Below are positions 62,753 to 64,000 of a DNA stretch of 64,000 nucleotides, piece by piece. Every line of letters starts with the position of its first letter. The first letter of the stretch is position 1. Made by a program: the position numbers and the translations under genes. This DNA is from Mesorhizobium sp. (GTDB taxonomy: Bacteria; Pseudomonadota; Alphaproteobacteria; Rhizobiales; Rhizobiaceae), in contig SAPZ01000004.1 in assembly GCA_004020875.1 (NCBI GenBank), forward strand, positions 186,001 through 250,000. The letters run 5' to 3'. Below the pieces are notes generated by a model. It saw only the letters and a list, made by a program, of their open reading frames with translations. It was not told where the DNA came from and did not search any database.

Positions 62753-63994
62753 ATGGACCAGAAGATCGAAACCACCCCGTATGACGTCGAGGCGATCCGC
62801 CGCGACTTCCCGATCCTGTCGCGCCAGGTCTACGGCAAGCCGCTGGTCTATCTCGACAACGGCGCTTCGGCGCAGAAGCCGCAGGTGGTGCTAGACACCA
62901 TCCAGCACGCCTATTCCCAGGAATATGCCAACGTCCATCGCGGCCTGCATTTCTTGTCGAACGCCGCGACCGATGCCTATGAGAACGCCCGCAAGTCGGT
63001 ACAGCGGTTTTTGAATGCGCCGAGCACCGACAACATCGTCTTCACCTCCAACACCACCTCGGCGATCAATACGGTCGCCTATGGCTGGGGCATGCCTCGG
63101 ATCGACGAGGGCGATGAGATCGTGCTGTCGATCATGGAGCACCACTCCAACATCGTGCCGTGGCATTTCATCCGCGAACGGCAGGGCGCCAAGCTGGTGT
63201 GGGTGCCGGTCGACGATCTCGGCGCCTTCCATATCGAGGAATTCGAGAAGCGGCTGACCAACCGCACCAAGTTGGTTGCCATCACGCATATGTCCAATGC
63301 GCTGGGCACGGTGACGCCGATCAAGGAGATCGTGCGGATCGCGCATTCGCATGGAATTCCCGTGCTCGTCGACGGCAGCCAGAGTGCGGTCCACATGCCG
63401 ATCGACGTGCAGGACCTCGACTGCGATTTCTTCGTCTTCACTGGGCACAAGGTCTACGGCCCGTCGGGGATCGGCGTGCTCTATGGCAAGAAGGACAGGC
63501 TGGAAGAGATGCGGCCGTTCATGGGCGGCGGCGAGATGATCGAGGAGGTGACGGAAGACATCGTCACCTACAACGAGCCGCCGCACCGTTTCGAGGCAGG
63601 CACGCCGCCGATCGTGCAAGCGATCGGGCTGGGCGCGGCGTTGGACTACATGGAAAAGGTGGGCCGCGAGCGCATCGCAGCGCATGAAGCCGACCTCAAG
63701 ACGTACGCGCATGAGCGGCTCAGGGCGATCAATTCTCTGCGCATCTTCGGCGACGCGCCTGGCAAGGGCGCCATCATCTCGTTCGAATTGCAGGGCATCC
63801 ATGCGCATGACGTGTCGATGGTGATCGACCGGCAGGGCGTTGCCGTCCGCGCCGGCACCCACTGCGCGCAGCCGCTGTTGAAACGCTTCGGCGTCACCTC
63901 CACATGCAGGGCATCGTTCGGCATGTATAATACCATGGCCGAAGTCGACGCTTTGGCCGAGGCGCTGGAAAAGGCGCGAAAGTTCTTCGGGTGA
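62753..63994 (+). CDS. sufS: Cysteine desulfurase SufS
   Basis: The 413-residue PLP enzyme supplies sulfur to SufBCD. It shows LVYLDNGASAQKPQVVLD at the N-terminus, the PLP lysine in FTGHKVYGPSGIGVLYG, and RAGTHCAQPLLKRFG with the catalytic Cys, as in group II SufS. This is a second desulfurase within the same operon. ATG 62753 follows GAGAG. The stop is 6 bp before the window end, so further suf genes (probably a SufT-like DUF59 protein and SufA) lie outside it. Confidence 0.95.
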   Translation: MDQKIETTPYDVEAIRRDFPILSRQVYGKPLVYLDNGASAQKPQVVLDTIQHAYSQEYANVHRGLHFLSNAATDAYENARKSVQRFLNAPSTDNIVFTSNTTSAINTVAYGWGMPRIDEGDEIVLSIMEHHSNIVPWHFIRERQGAKLVWVPVDDLGAFHIEEFEKRLTNRTKLVAITHMSNALGTVTPIKEIVRIAHSHGIPVLVDGSQSAVHMPIDVQDLDCDFFVFTGHKVYGPSGIGVLYGKKDRLEEMRPFMGGGEMIEEVTEDIVTYNEPPHRFEAGTPPIVQAIGLGAALDYMEKVGRERIAAHEADLKTYAHERLRAINSLRIFGDAPGKGAIISFELQGIHAHDVSMVIDRQGVAVRAGTHCAQPLLKRFGVTSTCRASFGMYNTMAEVDALAEALEKARKFFG

Positions 63995-64000
63995 TGATGA

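Overview
This 64 kb window is chromosomal DNA of a GC-rich alphaproteobacterium, most likely a Mesorhizobium-like member of the Hyphomicrobiales. The evidence is the rhizobial gene orders (clpP-clpX-lon-hupB; cysE next to a DUF3126 gene; a dual cold-shock-domain gene next to DUF192; the desulfurase-sufB-sufC-sufD-sufS operon), the many ABC uptake systems, and an Irr-type iron-control box in front of the suf genes. No phage, integrase, insertion sequence, CRISPR array or rRNA operon was seen.

Layout. 0-15 kb: an outer-membrane beta-barrel, adenine deaminase, two tandem DUF900 lipoprotein hydrolases, threonine dehydratase, small enzymes, a dual cold-shock protein, a decayed GNAT gene convergent with agmatinase, cysE and DUF3126. 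15-20.7 kb: the proteostasis block clpP, clpX, lon and hupB, with terminators and a probable heat-shock promoter. 20.7-30 kb: a carbohydrate island with an aldo/keto reductase, SIS isomerase, creatininase-family hydrolase, four-gene ABC importer, FucU-type mutarotase and PfkB kinase, followed by a 32-codon open frame with a lasso-type leader signature. 30-31.5 kb: tRNA-Val, tRNA-Asp and a secreted cysteine-rich protein. 31.6-36.5 kb: a second sugar importer operon (ROK regulator, ATPase, binding protein, permease, SDR). 36.7-44.6 kb: a catabolic island of unknown substrate, in which an FAD oxidase, FCD-GntR regulator, VOC protein and NMT1-type ABC importer form one operon divergent from a creatinase-like M24 protein and an M20 amidohydrolase. 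44.7-57.2 kb: envelope and housekeeping genes (M23 endopeptidase, sterol-desaturase-like protein, CelD-type acyltransferase, Bcp, AsmA/YhdP-like giant, TyrS, GT39, PAP2). 57.4-64 kb: the suf Fe-S assembly operon, which runs off the right edge.

Signals that stand out are the RiPP-precursor-like ORF at 29917-30015, a perfect 18-bp operator over the -10 of the 42-kb catabolic operon, a LacI-consensus palindrome abutting a promoter at 27241 with no LacI gene in view, GC-rich hairpins just behind two ABC binding-protein genes, a 17-bp tandem duplication that separated a formerly overlapping gene pair, and the multiply frameshifted GNAT gene whose end coincides with an odd C-terminal tail on agmatinase. 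All functional calls come from reading the sequence and recalling family motifs; no database search was run.
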